Part shown: piece by piece, positions 25,162-32,974 of the stretch | How the letters are laid out: each line of letters begins with the position of its first letter | Numbering within the stretch: position 1 is the stretch's first letter | Assembly: GCA_012960315.1 (NCBI GenBank) | Contig: DUBN01000016.1 | Coordinates: 15,106 to 79,105 of the forward strand | DNA from: Acidimicrobiia bacterium | Lineage (GTDB): Bacteria; Actinomycetota; Acidimicrobiia; Acidimicrobiales; Poriferisodalaceae | Direction of reading: 5' to 3' | DNA: 64,000 nt | Program-made: the position numbers and the translations under genes | The notes under the pieces: model-generated | Told to the model about the DNA's origin: nothing | Database searches by the model: none | Seen by the model: the letters and a program-made list of their open reading frames with translations, nothing else

Positions 25162-26057
25162 TTGAGGCCATCCCCTCCAATGTCGCTCTCGCACTTGATG
25201 TTGGGGGCACGAAGTTTGCCGCGGGCCTAGTCACTGATGATGGCGATGTCGTCGCCAAGAAGCAGGTTCCCACCGCTCAGACTTCCCGAAGCGACGATTT
25301 GTTCGCGACCTTATTGGAGTTGGCTAATGATGTTCTCGGTAGCAATACCGAAGTAGTCGTGTGTGGGGTCGGGTGCGGCGGTCCCATGGTCGGAAGTGGT
25401 GAGGCTGTATCTCCGCTAAATATCCCGGCATGGCGAGAATTTCCGCTTCGCGAGCGGCTTCGTGAAGGTTTAGGCATGGATGTGCATATCGACAATGATG
25501 CAAAGGCCTTGGCTTTAGGGGAAGCCTGGTTCGGGGCAGGGAGAAACTTTTCCAATTTTTTAGCGATGGTGGTCTCGACAGGAATTGGCGGGGGGGTATT
25601 TGTCGATGGACGCTTGTTGGATGGTGGCGACGGGAACGCAGGTCATATTGGCCATGTAATCGTGGAGCCAGAGGGAGCTGATTGCGCTTGTGGCTCGCGG
25701 GGGTGTCTGGAAGCCGAAGCTTCTGGACCGGCTATCAGTCGCAGGCTCGGCGCCGATCCCAGCACGGCAGGCGTACAGGAAAGAAGACGGGCCGGCATGT
25801 TGGTGGGACGGGCAGTCGCCTCCGCCGTGACTTTGCTTGATTTGGAACATGTACTTATCGGTGGTTCGGTTGCTCTTGGCTTTGGAGACGAATTTTTTGA
25901 TGCCGCAAATATGGAACTTTTTGAGCGTTGTCATCTGGATTTTTCTCGCGGAGTCAAGATTTCACCGGTCGGCTTAGGAGCGGAGGCCCCACTAGTGGGC
26001 GCTGCCGTTGTTGGTTTTCGAAGTCTTGGTATTGATGCCCGAACGAGATCGATCTGA
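25158..26057 (+). CDS. ROK-family sugar kinase (glucokinase-like) with non-standard start
   Basis: This is a protein of about 299 residues of the ROK family. It has the ATP phosphate motif LALDVGGTKFAAG, DNDAKALALGEAWFGAG (catalytic Asp), STGIGGGVFVDGRLLDGGDGNAGHIGHV, and the zinc motif GADCACGSRGCLEAEASG. It most likely phosphorylates glucose or N-acetyl sugars. The first ATG (25299) would delete the phosphate motif. The frame is open only from 25155, and the only starts before the motif are CTG at 25158, overlapping the DUF3040 stop as CTGA, ATT at 25161 or ATC at 25170. A non-canonical start is therefore likely, unless there is a sequence error. Confidence 0.85.
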   Translation: MIEAIPSNVALALDVGGTKFAAGLVTDDGDVVAKKQVPTAQTSRSDDLFATLLELANDVLGSNTEVVVCGVGCGGPMVGSGEAVSPLNIPAWREFPLRERLREGLGMDVHIDNDAKALALGEAWFGAGRNFSNFLAMVVSTGIGGGVFVDGRLLDGGDGNAGHIGHVIVEPEGADCACGSRGCLEAEASGPAISRRLGADPSTAGVQERRRAGMLVGRAVASAVTLLDLEHVLIGGSVALGFGDEFFDAANMELFERCHLDFSRGVKISPVGLGAEAPLVGAAVVGFRSLGIDARTRSI

Positions 26058-26071
26058 TTAGGATTGCCGTT

Positions 26072-26353
26072 GTGGCCGGGAAGTCGGGTGGTCTTCGATT
26101 GTTTTTCGCTGCAACGAGCGCCGTTGCAGCGCGGCCCAAGTTGTGGGTGGTTGCTCTTTCAACCTTCTGCCGTATGGCTCCCTCACGTTGGTGGCGACGA
26201 GCGCCGTTCCTACCGCTTCCCGCCGAAGATTTCCTCCACTTCCGTATGGTCACTATGTACGGCGCCGATGGTTCCATGGAGAAAGACCGGCAGCCGAAAG
26301 ACATAGTCGCTTGGTTGGAATGGTGTCGAACCTGGAGGTCCGTGAAGCCATGA
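26072..26353 (+). CDS. Small conserved actinobacterial protein (WWRRAPFLPLP type)
   Basis: This 93-residue protein has the pattern RPKLWVVALSTF...SRWWRRAPFLPLPAEDFLHFRMVTMYG...DIVAWLEWCRTWR. I recognise it as a recurring small actinobacterial protein of unknown function. Its TGA at 26351-26353 overlaps the ATG of the HNH gene (ATGA), which supports that it is translated. The GTG at 26072 lies 14 bases after the ROK kinase stop. It lacks a signal peptide or clear membrane helix and is rich in Trp and Arg. Confidence 0.75.
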   Translation: MAGKSGGLRLFFAATSAVAARPKLWVVALSTFCRMAPSRWWRRAPFLPLPAEDFLHFRMVTMYGADGSMEKDRQPKDIVAWLEWCRTWRSVKP

Positions 26354-26886
26354 GCGCAGACCGAGGCTCGGTCCTTGCTGAACGAACTTTGGTTTTAGAT
26401 GTTGGATATCGGCCTCTGTCAATTCTTTCCGTGCGAAGAGCCCTTCTTCTGGTGTTGGCCGACAAGGCAGAAGTTCTTCACGCAAGTCAACGTGTGTTGC
26501 GCTCCGAAAAACTTGAGATCTTTGCCCCGTCGATAGCTCGTCTTCGGTACAAGGTCGGTGCTCCCTATCGGCGACGTGCGCCACTGCACCGCAAGGCAGT
26601 ATTCGCGCGCGACCTCTATCTTTGCCAATACTGCGGGCGACGGGCGGAGTGCATTGATCATGTTCACCCGCGAAGCAAAGGTGGGGAACATACCTGGGAG
26701 AACGTTGTGGCCTGTTGTCGAACCTGCAATGCGGCAAAGGGCGACACCTTGCCGGAGCATTCACAATTTCGGTTGCGACGTGTTCCACACGCTCCCGAAC
26801 ACATAGCCGTAGCCGCAGGGTTGCGAAGAGGTGTCCCGCCGGAGTGGGATATTTACCTCCCGAACCGTTTGTCGCTCTCGGCATGA
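26350..26886 (+). CDS. HNH endonuclease family protein
   Basis: This 178-residue protein has the HNH fold: YLCQYCGRRAECIDHVHPRSKGGEHTWENVVACCRTCNAAKG, with CxxC zinc pairs on both sides of the catalytic DHVHPRSKGG and the Asn. The N-terminal part VLDVGYRPLSILSVRRALLLVLADKAEVL is typical of the chromosomal actinobacterial HNH family, a housekeeping protein of unclear role rather than a restriction enzyme. The ATG at 26350 overlaps the preceding stop. A GGAGG lies 12 bases upstream. A longer frame to 26143 is rejected because it covers the small gene. Confidence 0.9.
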   Translation: MSADRGSVLAERTLVLDVGYRPLSILSVRRALLLVLADKAEVLHASQRVLRSEKLEIFAPSIARLRYKVGAPYRRRAPLHRKAVFARDLYLCQYCGRRAECIDHVHPRSKGGEHTWENVVACCRTCNAAKGDTLPEHSQFRLRRVPHAPEHIAVAAGLRRGVPPEWDIYLPNRLSLSA

Positions 26887-27500
26887 ACTCAACCCGAGAA
26901 TGGGTTGTAGAAACATGGCACGCTGGGGCACCGGCACTTCACCATCGCCCCGTCCCCGTTGATGGTCGACGGAGGATCTCCATTCTTGAGTTCAACGAAC
27001 CCGCCCTCGTGTTGGGATCAAGAGGGCGCGACCCACAGATGTGCGAAACCACCACCCGACGCCAGAGCGGAGGAGGCATCGTCTGGCTCGATCCACGGGA
27101 GTCGACCTGGATCGATGTTACGTTGCCCCGTAACGACCCCTTGTGGTCAGACGATTTGAGTCGATCCTTTCATTGGCTAGGTGAGACCATCGCGGCGGCT
27201 TTCGTTGATCTAGGTCTAAACGCGGGCACCCATAAGGCCAATCTTGTGGGCACCGGAAGCTGGTGCTTCGACGGAATTGGACCAGGAGAAGTCATTTTGT
27301 CTGACCGTAAATTAGTTGGTATTGCCCAACGGCGGACTAGACACTCAGCCCGATTCCAATGCGTTTGGTATCGACATTTCCAGCGACCCCAAGGGCTGAC
27401 CGAGGTGAACTCCAAAGGAATTGGATGGGCCGACGCCGGTCTTAATTGTTCGATGACGGAAGTACGAAACTTGGTCGTTTCGAAGCTTCTCGCCACCTGA
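26883..27500 (+). CDS. Lipoate-protein ligase A / octanoyltransferase family protein
   Basis: This is a 205-residue protein of the BPL/LplA/LipB fold. The substrate-loop motif appears as RRQSGGGIVWLDP and the catalytic Lys region as SDRKLVGIAQRRTR. It would attach lipoate or octanoate to acyl-carrier domains of 2-oxoacid dehydrogenases or GcvH. It lacks the C-terminal accessory domain of E. coli LplA, so octanoyltransferase (LipM-like) activity is possible. The ATG at 26883 overlaps the HNH stop as ATGA. It is the last gene before the dcw control region. Confidence 0.85.
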   Translation: MNSTREWVVETWHAGAPALHHRPVPVDGRRRISILEFNEPALVLGSRGRDPQMCETTTRRQSGGGIVWLDPRESTWIDVTLPRNDPLWSDDLSRSFHWLGETIAAAFVDLGLNAGTHKANLVGTGSWCFDGIGPGEVILSDRKLVGIAQRRTRHSARFQCVWYRHFQRPQGLTEVNSKGIGWADAGLNCSMTEVRNLVVSKLLAT

Positions 27501-27552
27501 GCCATGGCCGCATCAAGTCAAAGAACTACTTTAGGTGAAGCAAAAACGCCCT

Positions 27553-27564
27553 AAGTGATCACTT
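27553..27564. promoter_or_regulatory. Perfect 12-bp palindrome upstream of mraZ
   Basis: AAGTGATCACTT is a perfect inverted repeat in the 276-base gap between the lipoate-ligase-like gene and mraZ. It could be an operator; no regulator can be named. Confidence 0.35.
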
Positions 27565-27642
27565 TTACAACTTTGCGTGATTAATTACACCTATGTGATT
27601 CGAAACTTCTTACGGAAAGTGGTGAAAGTCTGTCCAAATGGC

Positions 27643-27671
27643 TGGACTCGAGCACATAAGAGTCATAAAGT
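27643..27671 (+). promoter_or_regulatory. Putative mraZ promoter
   Basis: TGGACT at 27643-27648 and TAAAGT at 27666-27671, separated by 17 bases, form a plausible -35/-10 pair. The -10 overlaps the first MraZ box. The 5' leader would be about 100 bases. Confidence 0.4.
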
Positions 27672-27703
27672 GTCACAAAGTGGAGTAATAGGGAATGAAG
27701 TGG
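27667..27703 (+). promoter_or_regulatory. Tandem MraZ boxes
   Basis: Four heptamers repeat with an exact 10-base period: AAAGTGT (27667), AAAGTGG (27677), AATAGGG (27687) and GAAGTGG (27697), each separated by 3 bases. A degenerate fifth copy may lie at 27657, and another AAAGTGG lies at 27616. AAAGTG[T/G] with 3-base spacers is the MraZ operator known from Mollicutes. MraZ represses its own operon, which starts at 27777. Confidence 0.75.
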
Positions 27704-27776
27704 GTTAACTTCCACAGAATTTCCCAACCACAAAGATCATTCCCACACAAGATGGCACTAACTCGCGAGGGCAACA

Positions 27777-28223
27777 GTGGAAGAGCTATTCGTCGGTCAG
27801 TTTGAGCATGCGCTCGACGCCAAAGGACGAATTGTGCTGCCCGCTTCCTTTCGACCCTCTTTTGATCAAAGCGGTTTCTTGATTAAGGGAAGTGAAGGTT
27901 GCTTGGCGCTACTTACCCCCGAACGCTTCCGGGACATAGCGCAAACAATGGCATCTCGTTCCGAAGAAGGTGACGTTCGTCACCGATCAGCGAAGCGGTC
28001 ATTTGGTGCAGGTGCCGCGCACATCCTGCCCGACAAACAGGGACGAATTGCGGTTCCAGAAGATCTCCGTTCCTTCGCTCATCTGGAACGAGAATGCGTC
28101 ATTGTTGGCGCGATAGACGAGGTCGAGATTTGGGACAGGTCTCGCTGGCAAGAAATCACCGAGGTGGGCGATTCCCTGTTGGAGTCACCTGACGAATTCA
28201 CTGAACCTACCGGTGGCGACTAA
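27777..28223 (+). CDS. mraZ: Transcriptional regulator MraZ
   Basis: This 148-residue protein has two SpoVT-AbrB domains: residues 1-50 with FVGQFEHALDAKGRIVLPASFR and residues 80-130 with AHILPDKQGRIAVPEDLRSFA. MraZ forms ring-shaped multimers and binds repeats upstream of the dcw cluster, which are visible here. The GTG start has GAGGG about 6 bases upstream. It is the first gene of the division and wall operon and is followed after two bases by rsmH. Confidence 0.95.
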   Translation: MEELFVGQFEHALDAKGRIVLPASFRPSFDQSGFLIKGSEGCLALLTPERFRDIAQTMASRSEEGDVRHRSAKRSFGAGAAHILPDKQGRIAVPEDLRSFAHLERECVIVGAIDEVEIWDRSRWQEITEVGDSLLESPDEFTEPTGGD

Positions 28224-28225
28224 CA

Positions 28226-29218
28226 GTGACTTCTTTGCCCGGTGACTCATCACCGAATTCGACAGAACACATCCTGGGTGATGTGAAATTCGACCACCTG
28301 CCCGTCATGCTGGCCGAAGTTCTTGAGGTTTTCGAAGAAATAGAGGACGGACTAATCGTCGACGCGACTATTGGGGGAGCGGGCCATGCTCAAGCGCTGC
28401 TCCAACAAGCACCAGGCCGTCAACTATTAGGGATTGATAGAGATCCCTCAGCAGTGAAAGTTTCTCGAGACCGCCTCGCCGAATTTGGGCAGAAGGCTCA
28501 AGTGGTGCAGGGCCGATTTGACGAAATCGGCCAGATTCTTGATCTTGATGGCAGGCAACTGAACGGCGCACTTTTCGACCTTGGCGTAAGTAGCCACCAG
28601 TTGGACACGCCTAGCCGCGGGTTCTCGCACCGTTACGCAGCGCCCCTCGACATGAGGATGAATCCCGATGACGCTCTTGAGGCAGCCACTATCGTCAACA
28701 GCTACGGCGAACAAGAACTAACGGATTTGTTACGCACAAATTCCGACGAACGATTTGCCTACCGAATAGCCAAATCGATCGTGTCGGCCCGCCCCATTGA
28801 ATCAACGCAAGAACTCGCTGACATCGTCCGTAGCGCAGTGCCTGCTGCTGCGCGCAGAAAAGGGCGACACCCGGCTATGCGAACGTTCCAAGCACTTCGC
28901 ATAGCCGTCAACAACGAACTCGCTCTCATCGAACCCGCTTTAGCTCAGACAATCGAACGACTCAGACCTGGGGGTCGACTGGTCGTTCTTTCTTATCACT
29001 CTGGAGAGGACAGAATAGTGAAACACGTTCTACGCGACGCCGCCGATGGCGTTTGTGTTTGCCCATCGAGCCTGCCCTGTATATGTGGCTCCGAACCTAA
29101 TGTCAGACTCCTTCGACGCAAGGTAGTCCGCCCAACAGAAGCCGAAATCGAACGAAACCCGAGAGCGGCAAGCGCTCGGTTCCGAGCCGCAGAACGACTC
29201 TTCGTAGGAGAGGCTTAG
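28226..29218 (+). CDS. rsmH: 16S rRNA m4C1402 methyltransferase
   Basis: This 330-residue SAM-dependent methyltransferase modifies N4 of C1402 in 16S rRNA. Motifs include HLPVMLAEVLE at the start, IVDATIGGAGHAQALL (SAM loop), LGIDRDPSAV, GALFDLGVSSHQLD, RGFSHRYAAPLDMRM and VVLSYHSGEDRIVK, with the Cys-rich CVCPSSLPCICG near the end. The GTG start at 28226 lies two bases after the mraZ stop, the usual mraZ-rsmH order. Confidence 0.95.
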   Translation: MTSLPGDSSPNSTEHILGDVKFDHLPVMLAEVLEVFEEIEDGLIVDATIGGAGHAQALLQQAPGRQLLGIDRDPSAVKVSRDRLAEFGQKAQVVQGRFDEIGQILDLDGRQLNGALFDLGVSSHQLDTPSRGFSHRYAAPLDMRMNPDDALEAATIVNSYGEQELTDLLRTNSDERFAYRIAKSIVSARPIESTQELADIVRSAVPAAARRKGRHPAMRTFQALRIAVNNELALIEPALAQTIERLRPGGRLVVLSYHSGEDRIVKHVLRDAADGVCVCPSSLPCICGSEPNVRLLRRKVVRPTEAEIERNPRAASARFRAAERLFVGEA

Positions 29219-29223
29219 ATCTG

Positions 29224-29715
29224 GTGACCGCTGCGATCGGTATCGACCTACCCGTAAGCCCCGATGTGATCCAAATAGCTGACGGGTCGCGGTTCGTGGC
29301 GAGAAAAGGTCGTTCGTCGCTGGCGAATCGATTTGTCGGCGCAACAACTCTCTTTGGAGTCGCGACGTTGCTGGTGCTCTTAGGGCTCGCCATCTCAAAT
29401 TTGATGATCAATCATCGTCACGTCGATTTGGTGCGTTTACACAACGACATAACGCAAGAAAGCGAGTCAGTTCGCGAACTTCGCATCGAGCTTGAAACCA
29501 AACGGGCAACAATAGAGATCAAAAAACAGGCGATCGACCTGGGGATGGTTCCAGCAGAGTCGGCGACACAAATTCAGGTTCGGCGCGAACATCTGAACTC
29601 GGGCCGCCAAGGTGAACTCATCCGTACCCGTTTAAGCGATACCGGCGACTGGCTGTCAGTCGATCGGCTACTGACTGAAGCATTAGCTATCGCCGCTTCC
29701 AACAACGGCCGATAA
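29224..29715 (+). CDS. ftsL: FtsL-like division protein
   Basis: This 163-residue protein is a bitopic membrane protein: about 37 cytoplasmic residues, one helix at about 38-62 (TTLFGVATLLVLLGLAISNLM), then a coiled coil (VRLHNDITQESESVRELRIELETKR) and a DLGMVPAES segment common in FtsL/DivIC proteins. It bridges FtsQ and the FtsW-FtsI synthase. Sequence similarity in this family is low, so the name rests on topology and on its place between rsmH and ftsI. Confidence 0.75.
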   Translation: MTAAIGIDLPVSPDVIQIADGSRFVARKGRSSLANRFVGATTLFGVATLLVLLGLAISNLMINHRHVDLVRLHNDITQESESVRELRIELETKRATIEIKKQAIDLGMVPAESATQIQVRREHLNSGRQGELIRTRLSDTGDWLSVDRLLTEALAIAASNNGR

Positions 29716-29734
29716 GGAAGAGACCGGAACTCCA

Positions 29735-31534
29735 GTGGCGCCGTCTGTTGGAACCCAGGAAAGGTCTCATTCGAAATCGGCGACCCATTCCGAGGTTCCT
29801 CATCCCTCAATTTCAACGACACGGCTATCTAGCCCTCAAGGCCAAGTGGGTTATCGAGGACGACGAATTGGCCTTCTGATTCTGTGCACCTCGTTGATTT
29901 TCACGGTGCTCACAGCCCGGTTAGTAGATATCCAAATATTGAATCGCAACCAGTACATAGACGGAATTAATGGTCACAGCGTGTGGTCTTCGATCAGCGG
30001 TTCACGCGGTGCGATCCTTGACCGAGACGGGTCCGTTCTTGCTTTTAGTGACACGTTGCCCACGATCGGCGCCAACCCGCAATCTGTAGAACATCCGTAC
30101 GCCGTCGCCTCGCAGATAGCTCCGCTAATTGGCGTATCACAAGGAACCCTCATTGACCGACTAACTAGCGACAAGGCGTACGTTCATCTGAAACGACAAG
30201 TAACACCGAACATCGCGGACCAAATCCGACAGCTCGGCTTGGTCGGTATCGAAATTCGGGACGAAGCAGCGCGGCGTTACCCAAATGGTGCTGCTTTTGC
30301 TCGCAACGTCATCGGCAATGTCGATGTGGATCAAAAACCGTTAAGCGGCCTTGAATTGCAGTTTGCGAGCCTTCTCTCTGGACAAGCAGGATCCCGAACG
30401 AACTTCGTGTCTGGAACTGGCTCCGGCTCCGTAAGACTGCCAGGCGATGACATCGCCTTTGAACCAGCTCAACCCGGACAAAGTCTCATTACGACCCTTC
30501 ACGCCCCAACTCAATTGTTGGTTGAAAGCGTTCTTCAAGAAGCAGTGGCGATTAGTGGTGCAAATTGGGGAACTGCAATAGTTCTGGACGTCGCAACAGG
30601 CGAAGTACTCGCATTAGCGGACATCGGGAGTTCAAGTAGGGCGAAACAAGCGCGTGTCACAGGCAGCAGTGGCGCCTACATAAACTCGTTCGAACCCGGA
30701 TCGGCAACCAAGCCCTTCACAATCGCGGCAGCCTTGGAAGAAGGCAGGATCGCGCCCGACCAAATTATTCACGTTCCGGCTAAATACAAGTACTCGGACA
30801 AAGTCTTCGAAGAGCCATATGTGAACGAAGACCGGGAATTATCGATATCGGAGATACTTGCTAAATCATCCAACATCGGGACCATTCGCATCGCAGAAAA
30901 ACTGGGTAAAGACCACCTGTATTCCTACCTGCGGGCTTTCGGATTCGGTGAATTCACCAGCGGCCAAGCCGGCGTACCAGCATGGCCCGGCGAGACCAGA
31001 GGAAAGCTTCACCCGCCTACCCAGTGGGAGGGAACTGGCTTAGCGAACATAGCGTTCGGACAGGGCGTTTCTGTGACAGGGATTCAACTGGCAGCGGCAT
31101 TCAACACCATCGCGAATGACGGCGAATACATTGCTCCCTCTTTAATCCTTGGAATAGCTGGTACCGATGGGGTGATGCATCCAATTTCCTCTGGAGTGCG
31201 ACGCCAAGTAGTGAGCGCGACCACTGCGAAGACAATGCGCGACATGCTTGCTGGTGTGGTTACGCAAGGAACTGGAACGCGAGCACAAGTCGATGGGTAC
31301 TCCGTCGCTGGAAAAACAGGAACCGCGGAAAAAGCTATGAAGGACCGCGCCGGATACAGCGATGAGTACACGGCGACCTTCGCGGGTTTCGTTCCTGCGG
31401 AAAACCCGAGGCTTACCATCGTGGTGGTCCTCGATGAACCAGATGAACATTTGGCGGGCAAAACGGCGGCCCCGGTGTTCTCCGATATAGCGACTGGCGC
31501 TCTGCGGGCGCTTGGCGTGCCGCAAACGAGGTAG
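29735..31534 (+). CDS. ftsI: Division transpeptidase FtsI (class B PBP)
   Basis: This is a 599-residue class B penicillin-binding protein. An N-terminal helix at about 47-68 is followed by the dimerisation domain (GSRGAILDRDGSVLA), then the transpeptidase with catalytic SxxK in EPGSATKPF, SxN as SSN in AKSSNIGTIRI and KTGT in AGKTGTAEK. It crosslinks septal peptidoglycan with FtsW. No PASTA domain is present. The GTG start has AAGGAAGAG upstream. It lies 19 bases after the ftsL-like gene. Confidence 0.93.
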   Translation: MAPSVGTQERSHSKSATHSEVPHPSISTTRLSSPQGQVGYRGRRIGLLILCTSLIFTVLTARLVDIQILNRNQYIDGINGHSVWSSISGSRGAILDRDGSVLAFSDTLPTIGANPQSVEHPYAVASQIAPLIGVSQGTLIDRLTSDKAYVHLKRQVTPNIADQIRQLGLVGIEIRDEAARRYPNGAAFARNVIGNVDVDQKPLSGLELQFASLLSGQAGSRTNFVSGTGSGSVRLPGDDIAFEPAQPGQSLITTLHAPTQLLVESVLQEAVAISGANWGTAIVLDVATGEVLALADIGSSSRAKQARVTGSSGAYINSFEPGSATKPFTIAAALEEGRIAPDQIIHVPAKYKYSDKVFEEPYVNEDRELSISEILAKSSNIGTIRIAEKLGKDHLYSYLRAFGFGEFTSGQAGVPAWPGETRGKLHPPTQWEGTGLANIAFGQGVSVTGIQLAAAFNTIANDGEYIAPSLILGIAGTDGVMHPISSGVRRQVVSATTAKTMRDMLAGVVTQGTGTRAQVDGYSVAGKTGTAEKAMKDRAGYSDEYTATFAGFVPAENPRLTIVVVLDEPDEHLAGKTAAPVFSDIATGALRALGVPQTR

Positions 31535-31537
31535 CGA

Positions 31538-32974
31538 GTGATGGTTGGAGCTTCTCTCGCAGAAATCGTCGCGCTAAGCGGTGGCCAGTTGTTGGCACAG
31601 TCGTCTTCAGAGATGGCCGAGGTGTGGCTGTCGGGCGTTAGTCATGACAGCCGCGTCGCGAGAAACGGTGATCTGTTCGCCTGTATTTCCGGAGATCACC
31701 GCGATGGGCATCTCTTTGCCACGGAGGCACTAAGGGCGGGCGCCTCAGCACTTCTAGTTGAGCGTGAACTAGACGACGGCGTACCTCAAGTAGTGGTGCC
31801 TAACGTCCGAAAAGCTTTAGGCCCAGTTGCTGCTTCAATCTACGGAGAACCCTCCAAACACCTCAAGGTGGTGGGAGTGACAGGGACAGCAGGAAAGACG
31901 ACGACGACACAGGCCCTAGCCGAGATACTCAAGAGCTGCGGTGAGAGTAGTAGCTCGATGGGGACTCTCGATGGGCAGCGCACCACTCCCGAAGCACCCG
32001 ACTTACAGAGATCGTTTGCGCGGCTACTCGAGAGTGGTACGGATTGGGCGTGTATGGAGGTGTCCTCTCATGGTCTCGAATTGGGTCGCGTTGACGGTAC
32101 TCACTTCGCCGCTGCGCTTTTCACCAACTTGAGTCCCGAACACCTCGATTTTCACGGAGACATGGACGCATACTTTCGAGCTAAACGCAGACTTTTTGAC
32201 GAGAGAACCGAAACTGCAATCGTGTCAGTCGGCGACGAGTGGGGCAGACGTTTAGCACGCGAACTCAGTGCATCACGTGAGGTGGTTGAGGTCGACCCCA
32301 CTCTGATCCAAGACCCGAGAGTTACAGCGAATGGCGCTACCTTCAAGTGGCGCGACCAAGAGATAAACACCACACTCGTCGGATACTTCAACCTGATCAA
32401 TTTGTTGATGGCCGCAGAAACGCTGAACGCTTTAAGGTTCGATCGAGCTGACATTGCACGTGGACTACGACTAGTTCAACCAGTTCGAGGAAGGATGGAA
32501 CCAATTTCTGCCGCTAGATCCGACGTCTGTGTTTTAGTGGACTACGCCCATAAACCGGCAGCGCTTTCTGAAGCTCTGAAAGCTGCTCGAAGTATTACAG
32601 CGGGGCGCGTATGGGTGGTGTTCGGCGCCGGAGGTGATCGCGATCAGAAAAAACGATCCCTGATGGGGGAAATAGCCGCCGGTTTGGCCGACGAAGTGGT
32701 CGTGACTTCAGACAATCCTCGGTCGGAGGACCCGGCAGATATCGCTAACCAAATAATCGTGGGAACTCAACGCGGAAGGGCGCGCGTTCAAATCATTCTC
32801 GATCGGGCCAACGCAATCCATTTGGCGATTGGCGAAGCTGTCGCAGGAGATCTAATTCTTGTAGCTGGAAAGGGTCACGAGACACATCAGACTATAGGTG
32901 AGGAACGACGACCTTTCGACGATGTTGCTGTTTGTGAGCAAGCTCTAGCGACCCGATTGGACGGTAGGGGCTGA
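31538..32974 (+). CDS. murE: UDP-MurNAc-tripeptide synthetase
   Basis: This 478-residue Mur ligase adds the third residue of the stem peptide. ATP binding is at VTGTAGKTTTTQALAE, and the UDP-sugar region has SHDSRVARNGDLFACI and SSHGLELGRVDG. The DNPRSEDP motif at about 385 is the marker for meso-diaminopimelate specificity. The TGA overlaps the mraY ATG by one base. In most dcw clusters murF lies between murE and mraY; here it does not. Confidence 0.94.
   Translation: MMVGASLAEIVALSGGQLLAQSSSEMAEVWLSGVSHDSRVARNGDLFACISGDHRDGHLFATEALRAGASALLVERELDDGVPQVVVPNVRKALGPVAASIYGEPSKHLKVVGVTGTAGKTTTTQALAEILKSCGESSSSMGTLDGQRTTPEAPDLQRSFARLLESGTDWACMEVSSHGLELGRVDGTHFAAALFTNLSPEHLDFHGDMDAYFRAKRRLFDERTETAIVSVGDEWGRRLARELSASREVVEVDPTLIQDPRVTANGATFKWRDQEINTTLVGYFNLINLLMAAETLNALRFDRADIARGLRLVQPVRGRMEPISAARSDVCVLVDYAHKPAALSEALKAARSITAGRVWVVFGAGGDRDQKKRSLMGEIAAGLADEVVVTSDNPRSEDPADIANQIIVGTQRGRARVQIILDRANAIHLAIGEAVAGDLILVAGKGHETHQTIGEERRPFDDVAVCEQALATRLDGRG

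Noticed and set aside
26143-26349. N-terminal extension of the HNH gene
   Set aside because: This stretch encodes the small WRR-type protein in another frame, whose stop overlaps the HNH start.
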